DNA of 64,000 nt from Burkholderia sp. BCC0322. GTDB taxonomy: Bacteria > Pseudomonadota > Gammaproteobacteria > Burkholderiales > Burkholderiaceae. Positions 54,730 through 63,900 of this stretch are shown piece by piece. Where the stretch lies: the NCBI RefSeq assembly GCF_902833045.1, contig NZ_CADFDU010000001.1, positions 1,195,927-1,259,926 of the forward strand, read 5' to 3'. The notes under the pieces were generated by a model. That model was not told the origin of the DNA. It saw only the letters and a program-made list of their open reading frames with translations, and made no database searches. Position 1 is the first letter of the stretch; each line of letters begins with the position of its first letter. A program made the position numbers and the translations under genes.

Positions 54730-55335
54730 TTAGGCAGCGAGCAAGGCAACTTTTTCCTTCGCGGCAGCAATAGCGCCGTTGCGGGAATCCGGGCCCATCG
54801 CCACGCCCTCGGCACGAATGAAATTGATGTCCGAGATGCCGAGAAAGCCGAACAGTGCTTTCAGGTAGGTTTCCTGATGATCCAGGAATGCAGCAGGGGT
54901 GCCTTCGCTGAACACACCGCCACGCGACGACGCGATCACCAGCTTCTTGCCCGCACACAGTCCGATCGGGCCGTTTGCGTCGTAGCGGAATGTCTTTCCT
55001 TGCACAGCAAGGCGGTCGATCCAGGCCTTCAATTGGGACGGAACACCGAAGTTGTACATCGGCGCGCCGATGACGACGATGTCGGCGTCGAGGAACTCTT
55101 CGAGCGCGATTTGGCCAGTCGCCACGTCAGCCTTCAACGCCTCGTCGACGGGCGCGCCGTGCGCGGCCGCGAGGTGCGCTGCTGTCAGGTGGCCAATGGG
55201 CGTGGCAGAAAGGTCCAGGTATGTGACGTTGAGGTCAGCGTGCCGAGCCCGAAAGGTTTCAACGATTTCCGCCGACAGATCACGACTGACAGAGCCTTGG
55301 CCGAGGATGCTGGAATCGACGTGTAGCAGTTTCAT
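54730..55335 (-). CDS. azoR: FMN-dependent NADH-azoreductase (AzoR)
   Basis: 201 residues, flavodoxin-like fold: [18 protein letters not shown] (FMN phosphate loop), [25 protein letters not shown] and [15 protein letters not shown] are the AzoR landmarks. It reduces azo dyes and quinones with NADH. First gene of the minus-strand catabolic operon, divergent from a LysR-type gene with a palindromic site between them. Confidence 0.93.
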   Translation of the reverse strand: MKLLHVDSSILGQGSVSRDLSAEIVETFRARHADLNVTYLDLSATPIGHLTAAHLAAAHGAPVDEALKADVATGQIALEEFLDADIVVIGAPMYNFGVPSQLKAWIDRLAVQGKTFRYDANGPIGLCAGKKLVIASSRGGVFSEGTPAAFLDHQETYLKALFGFLGISDINFIRAEGVAMGPDSRNGAIAAAKEKVALLAA

Positions 55336-55384
55336 AACAAGTTCTCCGAAGGGGCAGACGGTGCGTTTGCCGATGCGTCGAACG

Positions 55385-55416
55385 ATAGGCTTTGACTTAC
55401 AATCTGAGTAGCCTAT
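55385..55416. promoter_or_regulatory. Candidate LysR-type operator between azoR and the divergent regulator
   Basis: ATAGGCT (55385-55391) and AGCCTAT (55410-55416) are exact inverted arms 18 bases apart, 50 bases upstream of azoR and 35 bases upstream of the regulator. Position fits the shared regulatory region of a LysR pair. Confidence 0.55.
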
Positions 55417-55450
55417 ATTTTTCGATGAAACGTATCTATCTGGTGGATAT

Positions 55451-56371
55451 ATGCTTGACGCGGTAACACTGGATCAATTGCGCACCTTTATTGCGGCGGC
55501 TGAAACCGGAAGCTTCTCGGCTGCGGGTCGAAAGCTGGGGCGAGCGCAGTCGGTCGTGAGCCACACTCTTGGCAATCTCGAGGCTCAACTTGGCGTGCAG
55601 CTGTTTGATCGGACAAGTCGCAGCCCCACGCTAACCGTGATTGGCCGAGAATTACTTGCGGATGCTCGCGTCGTGGCGAGCGACATGGACCTCTTTAAGG
55701 CCAGGGCGAAGGGACTGGCCGGAGGGCTGGAGCCGGAGCTTAGTGTGGTGGTTCACGTTTTCCTCCCCACTGATGTGCTGACCCAAGCGGTGAGCGCCTT
55801 TCATGGCATGTTTCCTCGCACGCCTCTGCGCATTTCAGTGGAGGGCATGGGAGCCGTGATCGAACCGGTGCTTGAGGGGCAAAGCTCTTTCGGCATACGC
55901 GCACCACTACTTACGAATCATCCGGATCTGACAAGTGAGCACCTGATGACCGTGCCCTATCTGATGGTTGCCTCGCCTCAGCATCCGCTGGCCCTCCATC
56001 AAGGGCCGATTCCTGCGCGCGAACTGGCACGGCACGTGCAGCTTGTGCTGAGCGACCGTTCACAGTTGACGGGAAAGACCGATCTGGGCGTGCTATCTCC
56101 GGCAACGTGGCGGCTGTCTGACCTGGGGGCAAAACATGCCTTCTTGAAGGCCGGATTGGGTTGGGGCGGCATGCCGTTGCACGTCGTTCAAGCGGACGTC
56201 GACAGCGGTGCTCTCGTGCCGCTGGAGTTCGAGGAAACACGTGCCAACGCTTCCATCTCATTGGCGGCCATCTACCGGACCGATACACCACCCGGTCCTG
56301 CAGGGCGGTGGCTACTCGACCAGCTCAAAGCGGTGGCCGGTCGCGAAAAGTCCGCGCGCCATTCGCCCTGA
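55451..56371 (+). CDS. LysR-family transcriptional regulator
   Basis: 306 residues. The N-terminal DNA-binding domain is [46 protein letters not shown], followed by a substrate-binding domain. Divergent from azoR, so it probably controls the azoR-to-dioxygenase operon. It converges at 56371/56376 with the TetR gene with only four bases between the stops. Effector unknown. Confidence 0.92.
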   Translation: MLDAVTLDQLRTFIAAAETGSFSAAGRKLGRAQSVVSHTLGNLEAQLGVQLFDRTSRSPTLTVIGRELLADARVVASDMDLFKARAKGLAGGLEPELSVVVHVFLPTDVLTQAVSAFHGMFPRTPLRISVEGMGAVIEPVLEGQSSFGIRAPLLTNHPDLTSEHLMTVPYLMVASPQHPLALHQGPIPARELARHVQLVLSDRSQLTGKTDLGVLSPATWRLSDLGAKHAFLKAGLGWGGMPLHVVQADVDSGALVPLEFEETRANASISLAAIYRTDTPPGPAGRWLLDQLKAVAGREKSARHSP

Positions 56372-56375
56372 ATGG

Positions 56376-57086
56376 TCAAGTATTGCAGCATCCCGACAGG
56401 AAAAATGCGACGCTAGCCTGTACGTGCTGATCGATTTTGGCGCGCAATAACGTGAGATCTTCGCCAACGAGCGCCCGCATGAGCAGGGGGCCTACGACCA
56501 GATCAAGAAAGAAGCGTGCTGTGGTCTCGATATGTGCAGGGCCAAGAGCGGGATACCGCCGGATGTCCGCAGTACCTACGATGTCGCGCAAGGCTTCCAG
56601 TACCCTGGCGACGCCTCGCTCTCGTGCGCCCAGTCCGAAATTGGCCAGTTCGGGAACGCGTCGCGCCTCGGCGGCGGAAAGGCGCATGAAATCGATCACA
56701 TCGTCTGAGAGCAACTGGCCGAGCATGCCCTGTCCGATGTTGATGAGTCGCTCCTCCAGGGTTGCTCCCTGGATTGCGTAGTGGCCAAAGTTCGCGTTGA
56801 CCCGCGCAGCATTGCGGATTCCTACCGCGGCGAAGAGTGCCTCCTTGGTCGCGAAGCGCGAATATATGCTCGGTTTGCCGGCGCGGGCGAGGCGCGCTAT
56901 TTCATCAATGCTTGCTCCATGAAGGCCGCGCTCCATGAAAACTGAATAGGCAGCGTTCAGGATACGTTCGTCAACCTCGCCGGCGAGCGTGTCCGGCGGA
57001 CGTCCGGTACGGACGGCTGGCGGCTTGGACGTCTTTTTCGGGGCAGCTTTCGGCGGCGGCATAGGCAAGGCGAAGGTTGTTTGCAT
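56376..57086 (-). CDS. TetR/AcrR-family repressor
   Basis: 236 residues from ATG 57086. An unusual Pro/Lys-rich leader of about 35 residues (LPMPPPKAAPKKTSKPP) precedes the TetR helix-turn-helix (ILNAAYSVFMERGLHGASIDEIARLARAGKPSIYSRFATKEALF). The C-terminal half is an all-helical ligand domain. Two operator palindromes lie between this gene and the divergent VOC/efflux operon, so it should repress both; a metabolite of the pathway or an exported compound would be the inducer. Confidence 0.92.
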   Translation of the reverse strand: MQTTFALPMPPPKAAPKKTSKPPAVRTGRPPDTLAGEVDERILNAAYSVFMERGLHGASIDEIARLARAGKPSIYSRFATKEALFAAVGIRNAARVNANFGHYAIQGATLEERLINIGQGMLGQLLSDDVIDFMRLSAAEARRVPELANFGLGARERGVARVLEALRDIVGTADIRRYPALGPAHIETTARFFLDLVVGPLLMRALVGEDLTLLRAKIDQHVQASVAFFLSGCCNT

Positions 57087-57133
57087 CACGAGATCCCCTT
57101 GATTTACCACGCTTGGGCGCTTCCGTAAAGAAA

Positions 57134-57217
57134 CGAAACGGTCTCGTATCGAAAGTTGTTGACACTCCGTGATCGAATCGGTAGTTTAAATGAACGAAAC
57201 GGTATCGTTTCGTTCAT
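57134..57217. promoter_or_regulatory. Two TetR-type operators and promoter in the tetR/VOC divergent region
   Basis: Operator 1 is perfect: ATGAACGAAACG-GTAT-CGTTTCGTTCAT (57190-57217), with 12-base arms. Operator 2 (57134-57151) is CGAAACG-GTCT-CGTATCG, sharing the core with one mismatch. Between them lies TTGACA (57159-57164), spaced to a weak -10 near 57182-57190 that touches operator 1. Binding at both sites would shut down the plus-strand promoter and the repressor's own. Confidence 0.8.
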
Positions 57218-57240
57218 GGTCGAGTCACAGGAGATGTCTA

Positions 57241-57855
57241 ATGAATACCGAAGTCACTATCCGCCCGAAGCTGCAACACTTCGGGCTTGTCACCGGCAAT
57301 GTCGACGCAATGACCGATTGGTATCGGCAGGTGCTGGGCATGACCGTCAACTATCGCTTCGGTAACGAAGGGGGTACGCAAGGCGGGCCTCCATTTCATG
57401 GGGTCTTTGTCAGCAATGACGAGGTACACCATCGCATCGTGTTCTTCGAGGTGCCTGGCTATGAACCTGACGCGACTCGTCGGGCCGGCATGCAGCACGT
57501 CGCTTTTGAGTACCGCACTCTGGATGACCTTCTGGGCACTTATGTACGGCTGAAAGGTTGTGGGATCGAGCCGCTCTTTGCTGCGGGGGAGGGTTTTCAA
57601 ACCGTGTTCAACTACGCGGACCCGGATGGCAATGTGGTGGAACTGAACGTCAATAACTACGGCAACGATTGGACGGCATCCGAGCACATGCGTAACCCAC
57701 CGGGAGGGCATGCGTGGCGCAAGCTCCTCGATCCCGAAAAACTCGTCGCCGCTCGTCTCGCCGGCGCGACACCGGAGCAGATCCACGAGGAAATTTTGGC
57801 CGGTAAATTCGCGCAGGAGCGTTCACACGGCAGGCGCCACACCAGCGAGTCATGA
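57241..57855 (+). CDS. Single-module VOC extradiol dioxygenase-like protein
   Basis: 204 residues from ATG 57241, with AGGAG seven bases upstream. One VOC module pair with candidate metal ligands His in KLQHFGLVTGN, His in GMQHVAFEY and Glu in DGNVVELNVN. This resembles small ring-cleavage dioxygenases of the biphenyl-2,3-diol type III group. The C-terminal 50 residues are a helical tail. First gene of the TetR-controlled operon; overlaps the next gene by four bases (ATGA). Confidence 0.85.
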   Translation: MNTEVTIRPKLQHFGLVTGNVDAMTDWYRQVLGMTVNYRFGNEGGTQGGPPFHGVFVSNDEVHHRIVFFEVPGYEPDATRRAGMQHVAFEYRTLDDLLGTYVRLKGCGIEPLFAAGEGFQTVFNYADPDGNVVELNVNNYGNDWTASEHMRNPPGGHAWRKLLDPEKLVAARLAGATPEQIHEEILAGKFAQERSHGRRHTSES

Positions 57856-58229
57856 GCCATCCATGGGGTTCACTGAACCGGTCGAATATCCGAACACAAG
57901 AGTTAGGGACCGGCAAGTACCGAGTGCGGCGCAATCGCCAAGTCACTTCGTTTGCGGTTTGGGAAATCGAAGACACAGGTGGCTGCGGGATACCCGAGCA
58001 ATTGCGCATCCATCTATCGGGTTTCTCGATGGGCCTCATCGAAAAAGATCGGCTATTCACGGGCGTACTGCGCGATTACCCTGCGAGCGCGATCACGCAT
58101 TTGCATTGCCCGCACGAATCAGCACCGCAACTAATCGGTTCGCTGTACCTCGGCGCGCCTATGAGTCAGGACAGGCATGCGGCCGCACGTGAGCAAAACT
58201 ACCTCACTTACGCTTACGCGCGCTCGTGA
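57852..58229 (+). CDS. Hypothetical protein of the efflux operon
   Basis: 125 residues (MSHPWGSLNRSNIRTQELG). Its ATG overlaps the VOC stop (ATGA), so it is translated with it. No signal peptide, membrane helix or known motif is seen; there are several His and Cys residues (THLHCPHESAP). The composition is consistent with real coding sequence in this less GC-rich region, but the family is not recognised. Confidence 0.55.
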   Translation: MSHPWGSLNRSNIRTQELGTGKYRVRRNRQVTSFAVWEIEDTGGCGIPEQLRIHLSGFSMGLIEKDRLFTGVLRDYPASAITHLHCPHESAPQLIGSLYLGAPMSQDRHAAAREQNYLTYAYARS

Positions 58230-58275
58230 TGGTGCACTGCATCGTCGCGCCTGCCACTCCCGTCAAGGCTAATCC

Positions 58276-59793
58276 ATGAAGACCTCCGTACTCCGTGGCT
58301 GGACACCACGACTCAGCCTGCTGAGCGTCGTATTGCTTGGTGCTTGTGCCGTCGGCCCCGACTTCGTTCGGCCGCCGACCCAAGATGCCGACTACTCTTC
58401 GAGCCCGATTCCCACGGGCACTGCATCGACCGACGTACCGGGCGGTGCCTCACAACGCCTCGTCATCGGCATGGATATTCCGGGCCTTTGGTGGACGCTA
58501 TTCAGATCGCCCGATCTGAACGAGATGATCAACGAAGCCATGCACGCCAATCCCGACGTTGCTGCCGCGCAGGCTTCGCTTCGGCAAGCGAACGAACTCG
58601 CATCCGCAGATCGCGCATCGTTTTTCCCCACTTTGGGTGCGAGCGGGTCGGTCACCAGAGAGCAGGCCTCATTCGGTGCATTTCCGCCCCAGTTGCTGAC
58701 CGTCAACACGGCTTCACTTACCGTCTCCTATGCGCCGGACATATTTGGCGGAACACGTCGGCAAGTCGAGTCGGCCGAAGCACAGGCGCAATACCAGCGG
58801 TTTCAACTCGAAGCGACTTACCTAACGCTAACGGCTAACGTTGTAAATACAGCTGTGACGCTGGCGTCCGTTCGCGACCAGATTGCCGCTACGAACGAAA
58901 TCGTGCGCGTGCAGACGGCGCAGTTGAACCTGATCAAGTCTCGGCTTGCACTAGGGGCCGTATCCAACGCGGATGTTTTCGCCCAGGAGGCGGCGTTGGC
59001 GCAAACGCTGGCGACCCTTCCGCCTCTGCAGAAGCAGCTCGACCAGGCTCGCAACCAGATGACGGCCTATTTGGGGCGTTTTCCAAACCATGAGCGCGTT
59101 GAGCGCTTCAAACTGGAGGACCTTCGTCTTCCTGACGATCTGCCCGTAAGCCTTCCATCCGCGATTGTGGAGCAGCGACCCGACGTGCGCGCGGCTGAAG
59201 CGCAATTACACCAGGCCAGCGCCAATATCGGTGTGGCTATCGCCAATCAATTGCCCCAGCTCAGCCTCACGGGGTCTATTGGTAGCAACGCGTCTCGTCT
59301 TGCCGATCTGTTTTCTTCCGGCACGGGCATTTGGAGTCTTGCCGGTTCAGTCACGCAGACAATCTTCGATGCAGGTGCACTCAGGCACCGCAAACTGGCG
59401 GCTATCGCGGCCTACGATGCGTCATCTGCACAATACCGAGGCACGGTCATCAGAGCATTTCAAGACGTCTCGAACGCTTTGCGAGCGCTGGAGACCGATG
59501 CCGACACTCTCGTCGAGCAGGTTAAGGCCGAGCGAGCTGCGCGCGATAGCCTGAATCTCACGCAGACCCAGTATCGACTCGGAGCGGTTGGCTATATCAA
59601 TCTACTAACCGCTCAGCAATCCTACCAAAATGCCATCTTGGCACGCGTGCGTGCACAAGCCAGTCGCTACAGCGATACAGTCGCGCTGTTTCAAGCGTTA
59701 GGCGGCGGTTGGTGGAACCGCCGTACTGAACCGCCCAGTCAATCGGTCGCCGAGAATATTTCCTCGCGCCGCGTCGAACAACGGAATCCTTGA
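58276..59793 (+). CDS. RND efflux outer-membrane factor (OprM/NodT-type lipoprotein)
   Basis: 505 residues. Lipoprotein signal with lipobox LLGAC (Cys about residue 17-18) followed by VGPDFVRPP, the usual start of this family. Two repeats of the outer-membrane-efflux fold are seen (WWTLFRSPDLNEMINEAMHANPDVAAAQASLRQA and RPDVRAAEAQLHQASANIGVAIANQLPQLSLTGS). It forms the TolC-like exit duct for the pump encoded downstream. Internal gene of the TetR-regulated operon. Confidence 0.93.
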   Translation: MKTSVLRGWTPRLSLLSVVLLGACAVGPDFVRPPTQDADYSSSPIPTGTASTDVPGGASQRLVIGMDIPGLWWTLFRSPDLNEMINEAMHANPDVAAAQASLRQANELASADRASFFPTLGASGSVTREQASFGAFPPQLLTVNTASLTVSYAPDIFGGTRRQVESAEAQAQYQRFQLEATYLTLTANVVNTAVTLASVRDQIAATNEIVRVQTAQLNLIKSRLALGAVSNADVFAQEAALAQTLATLPPLQKQLDQARNQMTAYLGRFPNHERVERFKLEDLRLPDDLPVSLPSAIVEQRPDVRAAEAQLHQASANIGVAIANQLPQLSLTGSIGSNASRLADLFSSGTGIWSLAGSVTQTIFDAGALRHRKLAAIAAYDASSAQYRGTVIRAFQDVSNALRALETDADTLVEQVKAERAARDSLNLTQTQYRLGAVGYINLLTAQQSYQNAILARVRAQASRYSDTVALFQALGGGWWNRRTEPPSQSVAENISSRRVEQRNP

Positions 59794-59801
59794 GACTAAC
59801 C

Positions 59802-60992
59802 ATGGCAGATCACTCGCTTTACTCCTCCGGCCAAGCGGAAACGCAGAAGAGTCTTCCAAAACGGCGCTTGTTGCGGCCAATGCTCATCATGCTCGTCGTC
59901 GTCGTCGTGGTTGTGCTTATCATCGGCGGCACAAAGTTCGTTCAGGTATCAAAGTTGATCGCGCAGGCAAAGACACCTCAGCCGCCTGCCGTCGTGACCG
60001 CTAGCCCCGTCCGGCTCGACTCGTGGCAGCCGGGCGTCTCCGCAGTTGGATCCCTGAAAGCGTATCGCGGTGTCGACGTTACGTCGGAAGTGGGAGGCAT
60101 CGTACGCGCTATCGCGTTCAAGTCGGGGCAAGACGTTTCGGCCGGCCAGACCCTACTGCAGCTCAATGCCGATACTGACTTCGCGCAACTGCGTTCGCTT
60201 GAGGCAACGGCCCAACTTGCCGCCACCGTTCTGAAGCGGGACAAGGCGCAATTAAATGCGAGCGCCATCTCCCAAGCCCAGGTCGACGCCGACGAAGGTG
60301 ACTGGAAGTCCAAGCAAGCAGCCGTCGACCAGCAGCGCGCGCTGCTTGCGAAAAAATCGATCGCTGCGCCGTTTTCCGGGCGCATCGGGATCACTGCAAT
60401 CAACCCGGGCCAGTACTTGAATCCCGGCGACAAGATTGCCACGCTGACGACGCTCGATCCAATCTACATCGATTTCAATGTGCCGCAAGGCCAGAAGTCC
60501 GAGATCGCATTGGGCCAGGTCGTTTCGGTGAGCACGGAGGGGGTACCTGGACAGATGTTCACCGGCAAGGTGACGGCCATCGATACAAAAGTCGATCAGA
60601 CCACGCGCAATATCACGATCGAAGCGACGGTTCCCAATCCGCGGCAGCTTCTGCTTCCCGGCATGTTTGCTCGCGCGGTCGTCACCTCCGGAGTACCGCA
60701 AGACTATCTGACAATCCCGCAGACGGCCGTGACCTACAACCCCTACGGTGCCACCGTTTTCATTGCAATTCCGGGCAAGGATGCGCAGGGGAAGGATATA
60801 TCGACTGCGAAGCAGACCTTTGTGCGGCTCGGTGCAACGCAAGGCGATCAGGTTGCCGTAACGAACGGTTTGAGGGCAGGAGACGTGGTGATCACGAGCG
60901 GGCAAATGAAGCTCAAGAATGGCTCGACCGTGAGGATAGACAACAGTAACCCGCCGACGAATGACGCGTTTCCTACACCGCAGGAAAATTGA
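59802..60992 (+). CDS. RND efflux periplasmic adaptor (membrane fusion protein)
   Basis: 396 residues from ATG 59802. N-terminal membrane anchor MLIMLVVVVVVVLIIGG, lipoyl-like halves (GVDVTSEVGGIVRAIAFKSGQDV and LLAKKSIAAPFSGRIGITAINPGQYLNPGD), coiled-coil hairpin between them (about 105-160), beta barrel and membrane-proximal domain. Links the inner-membrane RND pump to the outer-membrane duct. Spaced eight bases after the preceding stop. Confidence 0.93.
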   Translation: MADHSLYSSGQAETQKSLPKRRLLRPMLIMLVVVVVVVLIIGGTKFVQVSKLIAQAKTPQPPAVVTASPVRLDSWQPGVSAVGSLKAYRGVDVTSEVGGIVRAIAFKSGQDVSAGQTLLQLNADTDFAQLRSLEATAQLAATVLKRDKAQLNASAISQAQVDADEGDWKSKQAAVDQQRALLAKKSIAAPFSGRIGITAINPGQYLNPGDKIATLTTLDPIYIDFNVPQGQKSEIALGQVVSVSTEGVPGQMFTGKVTAIDTKVDQTTRNITIEATVPNPRQLLLPGMFARAVVTSGVPQDYLTIPQTAVTYNPYGATVFIAIPGKDAQGKDISTAKQTFVRLGATQGDQVAVTNGLRAGDVVITSGQMKLKNGSTVRIDNSNPPTNDAFPTPQEN

Positions 60993-60999
60993 GGCCGCC

Positions 61000-63900
61000 A
61001 TGAAATTTACCGATATCTTCATCAAGCGGCCTGTCTGGGCAGTCGTTATTTCCGCACTAATCTTGATACTTGGTCTGCGTTCGATCGCCAGTCTGCCCAT
61101 TGCGCAATGGCCGCGTACAGAAAACGCGGTGGTGACCATTACGACCAACTACTACGGCGCCGACGCATCCACGATCGCCGGCTTCATCACGCAGCCGCTT
61201 GAATCTGCGATTGCCCAGGCACAAGGAATCGACTATCTCTCTTCGTCAAGTGTGTCGGGTGTGTCGACCATCACTGCGACGCTACGTCTGAACTACGATG
61301 CGACCAAAGCGTTGACTGAGATAAACACTCAGGTCAACTCGGTTCGCAACCAACTCCCCGCGCAGGCGCAGCAGCCAATTCTCTCTGTCGCGGTAGGCCA
61401 AACCACCGACGCGATGTACATTGGGTTCTACAGCGATGTTCTCCCGACCAACAACATTACGGATTATCTGAGCCGGGTCGTGAAGCCAAAGCTCGATTCG
61501 ATTGAAGGGGTGCAAACGGCAGAAATCTTGGGCGGGCGCCAGTTTGCCCTCCGCGCGTGGCTGGATCCGGACAAACTGGCGGCACACAACATTTCTGCGC
61601 AGGACGTGTACGCCGCATTGTCGAACAACAACTACCTGTCCGCCATTGGTTCGACGAAAGGTCAGATGGTTATGGTCGACCTGACAGCCGGCACCGATCT
61701 GCACAGTGTTGACGAGTTCAAGCAGCTTATTGTCAAGCAGAGCGGTGACGCGCTCGTGCGCCTCCAGGACGTGGCCACCGTGGCGTTGGGTGCTGAGGAC
61801 TATAACTCGAGTGTTGCGTTCTCCGGTAAGCGTTCCGTCTTCATTGGTATCAAGGTGGCCCCGAACGCCAACATTCTGACCGTCGCATCGAAGGTTCGCT
61901 CCGTCTTTCCGGAGTTGCAGGCACAGTTGCCGTCGGGTGTGACCGGTGGAATCGTGTACGACTCCACGGAATACATCAACACGTCGATCAAAGAGGTCGT
62001 CAAGACGCTGGTCGAGGCGCTCTTCATCGTAACGGTCGTCATCTTCCTTTTTATTGGTTCGTTGCGCGCTGTCGTCGTGCCGCTTGTCGCGATACCGCTG
62101 TCGCTGGTCGGCACCTTCTTCATCATGTATGTGCTCGGCTATTCGGTCAATCTGCTCACGCTGCTTGCGCTAGTGCTTGCGATTGGCCTTGTGGTAGACG
62201 ACGCCATTATTGTGGTGGAGAACGTCGATCGCCACATCAAGGAAGAGAGTAAGAGCGTACTCGAAGCCGCCCTCATCGCGGCGCGCGAACTCGGTGGTCC
62301 GATTGTGGCTATGACGGTGGTTCTCGTGGCGGCGTACGTCCCTATCGGGATGCGCACGGGCCTCACAGGCGCACTCTTCAAGGAGTTTTGCTTTTCGCTC
62401 GCCGGCGCAGTGGTCGTTTCCGCGATCGTAGCGCTCACCCTCTCTCCAATGATGACTTCGCGCTTGTTTAAGGCCGGGCAGCAGGAAGGACGCTTTGCGC
62501 TTCTGCTGGACCGGTACTTTGACCGGCTGCGTGACAGCTATGAAAGGGTTCTTGTCAAAGCAATCGATGTGTGGCCGGTTCTCGTGACTTTCGGTTTCAT
62601 CCTTGCCTTGCTCGCAGGGGCTGCGGCCATGACGGCGAAAAGTGAGCTATCGCCGACCGAGGACCAAGGGTTGGTATTTATGCAGATCAAGGGGGCTGCT
62701 AATGCATCACCCGAACAGATGCAGCGCATTGCGGATCAGGCTTTCCAGATTGCGCGCAAAGAGCCGGAATACAGTCAGATGTTTCAGTTGATCGGCGTGC
62801 CCGCCCTCAATCAGGGATTGGGCGGTGTGCTGCTCAAGCCGTGGGACCAGCGTGCTCGCACTCAAGCAGATCTTGTGATGGACCTGCAGCGCAAATGGAA
62901 CAATGTTCCTGGCGCACTGATCGCGGCTTTCCCGCTACCCTCCCTGCCAGGCTCGCAAGGGTTGCCTGTTCAATTTGTGATCACTACGACTGAGCCGATC
63001 AGCAATCTGAACGATGTTGCGCGGGCCGTGATGGCAGAAGCGCAGAGGCAGCAACTCTTCTGGTTCGCGGATCTTGACCTCAAGCTGGACAAGCCTCGGG
63101 CAAAAGTGGTGGTTGACCGTGAGAAGCTCGCTGCCATGGGTATGACGGAGGCGGATTTCGGCTCAGCGTTGTCTGCGGCACTTGGCGGCAACTACGTGAA
63201 CTACTTCTCGATCGCAGGGCGCTCCTACAAAGTGATTCCACAATTGCTGCAGGTTGATCGCCTGAATCCCGATCAGATTCTCGACAACTACATCCGCACC
63301 CCGTCAGGCGCCATGATTCCTGCGCGCACGGTGGCCCATGTTGAGACGTCGGTTCAGCCGCAATCGATCAACCACTTCCAGCAGCTCAATTCGGCGACGA
63401 TTTCTGGTGTTAGCGGACTCTCGCAGGGCGAGTTGTTGCCGAAGCTCCAAGCTATTCTCGAGAAGGTTGCGCCCAAAGGCTATTCGGCTGATTCCTCAGG
63501 TGAGTCGCGACAATTTGTCCAGGAGTCCGGCGGTTTTCTGGGCCTGCTCCTTTTCTCCCTCCTGATTGTCTATCTGGCGCTTGCTTTCCAGTTCGAGAGC
63601 TATCGCGATCCTGTGGTGATCTTGTTTTCCGTGCCGCCAGCGCTTTTCGGCGCGCTGGCGTTTATCACCACCGGATTTGCGTCCATTAACGTGTATACAC
63701 AGGTCGGCCTCGTGACCCTGTTGGGCCTGATTACGAAGCATGGCATTTTGATGGTGCAGTTCGCCAATGAACTTCAGCGTGGCGGCCGCAGCAAGCGCGA
63801 GGCGATTCAGGAAGCTGCAGCTGTGCGCCTGCGGCCAATTCTTATGACGACTGCCGCCATGGTCTTGGGTGTCGCACCGCTGGTATGGGCTGCGGGTGCG

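Noticed and set aside
57184-57855. Longer VOC protein starting at 57190
   Set aside because: The extra codons are the operator palindrome itself; ATG 57241 has a proper ribosome binding site and fits the family start.
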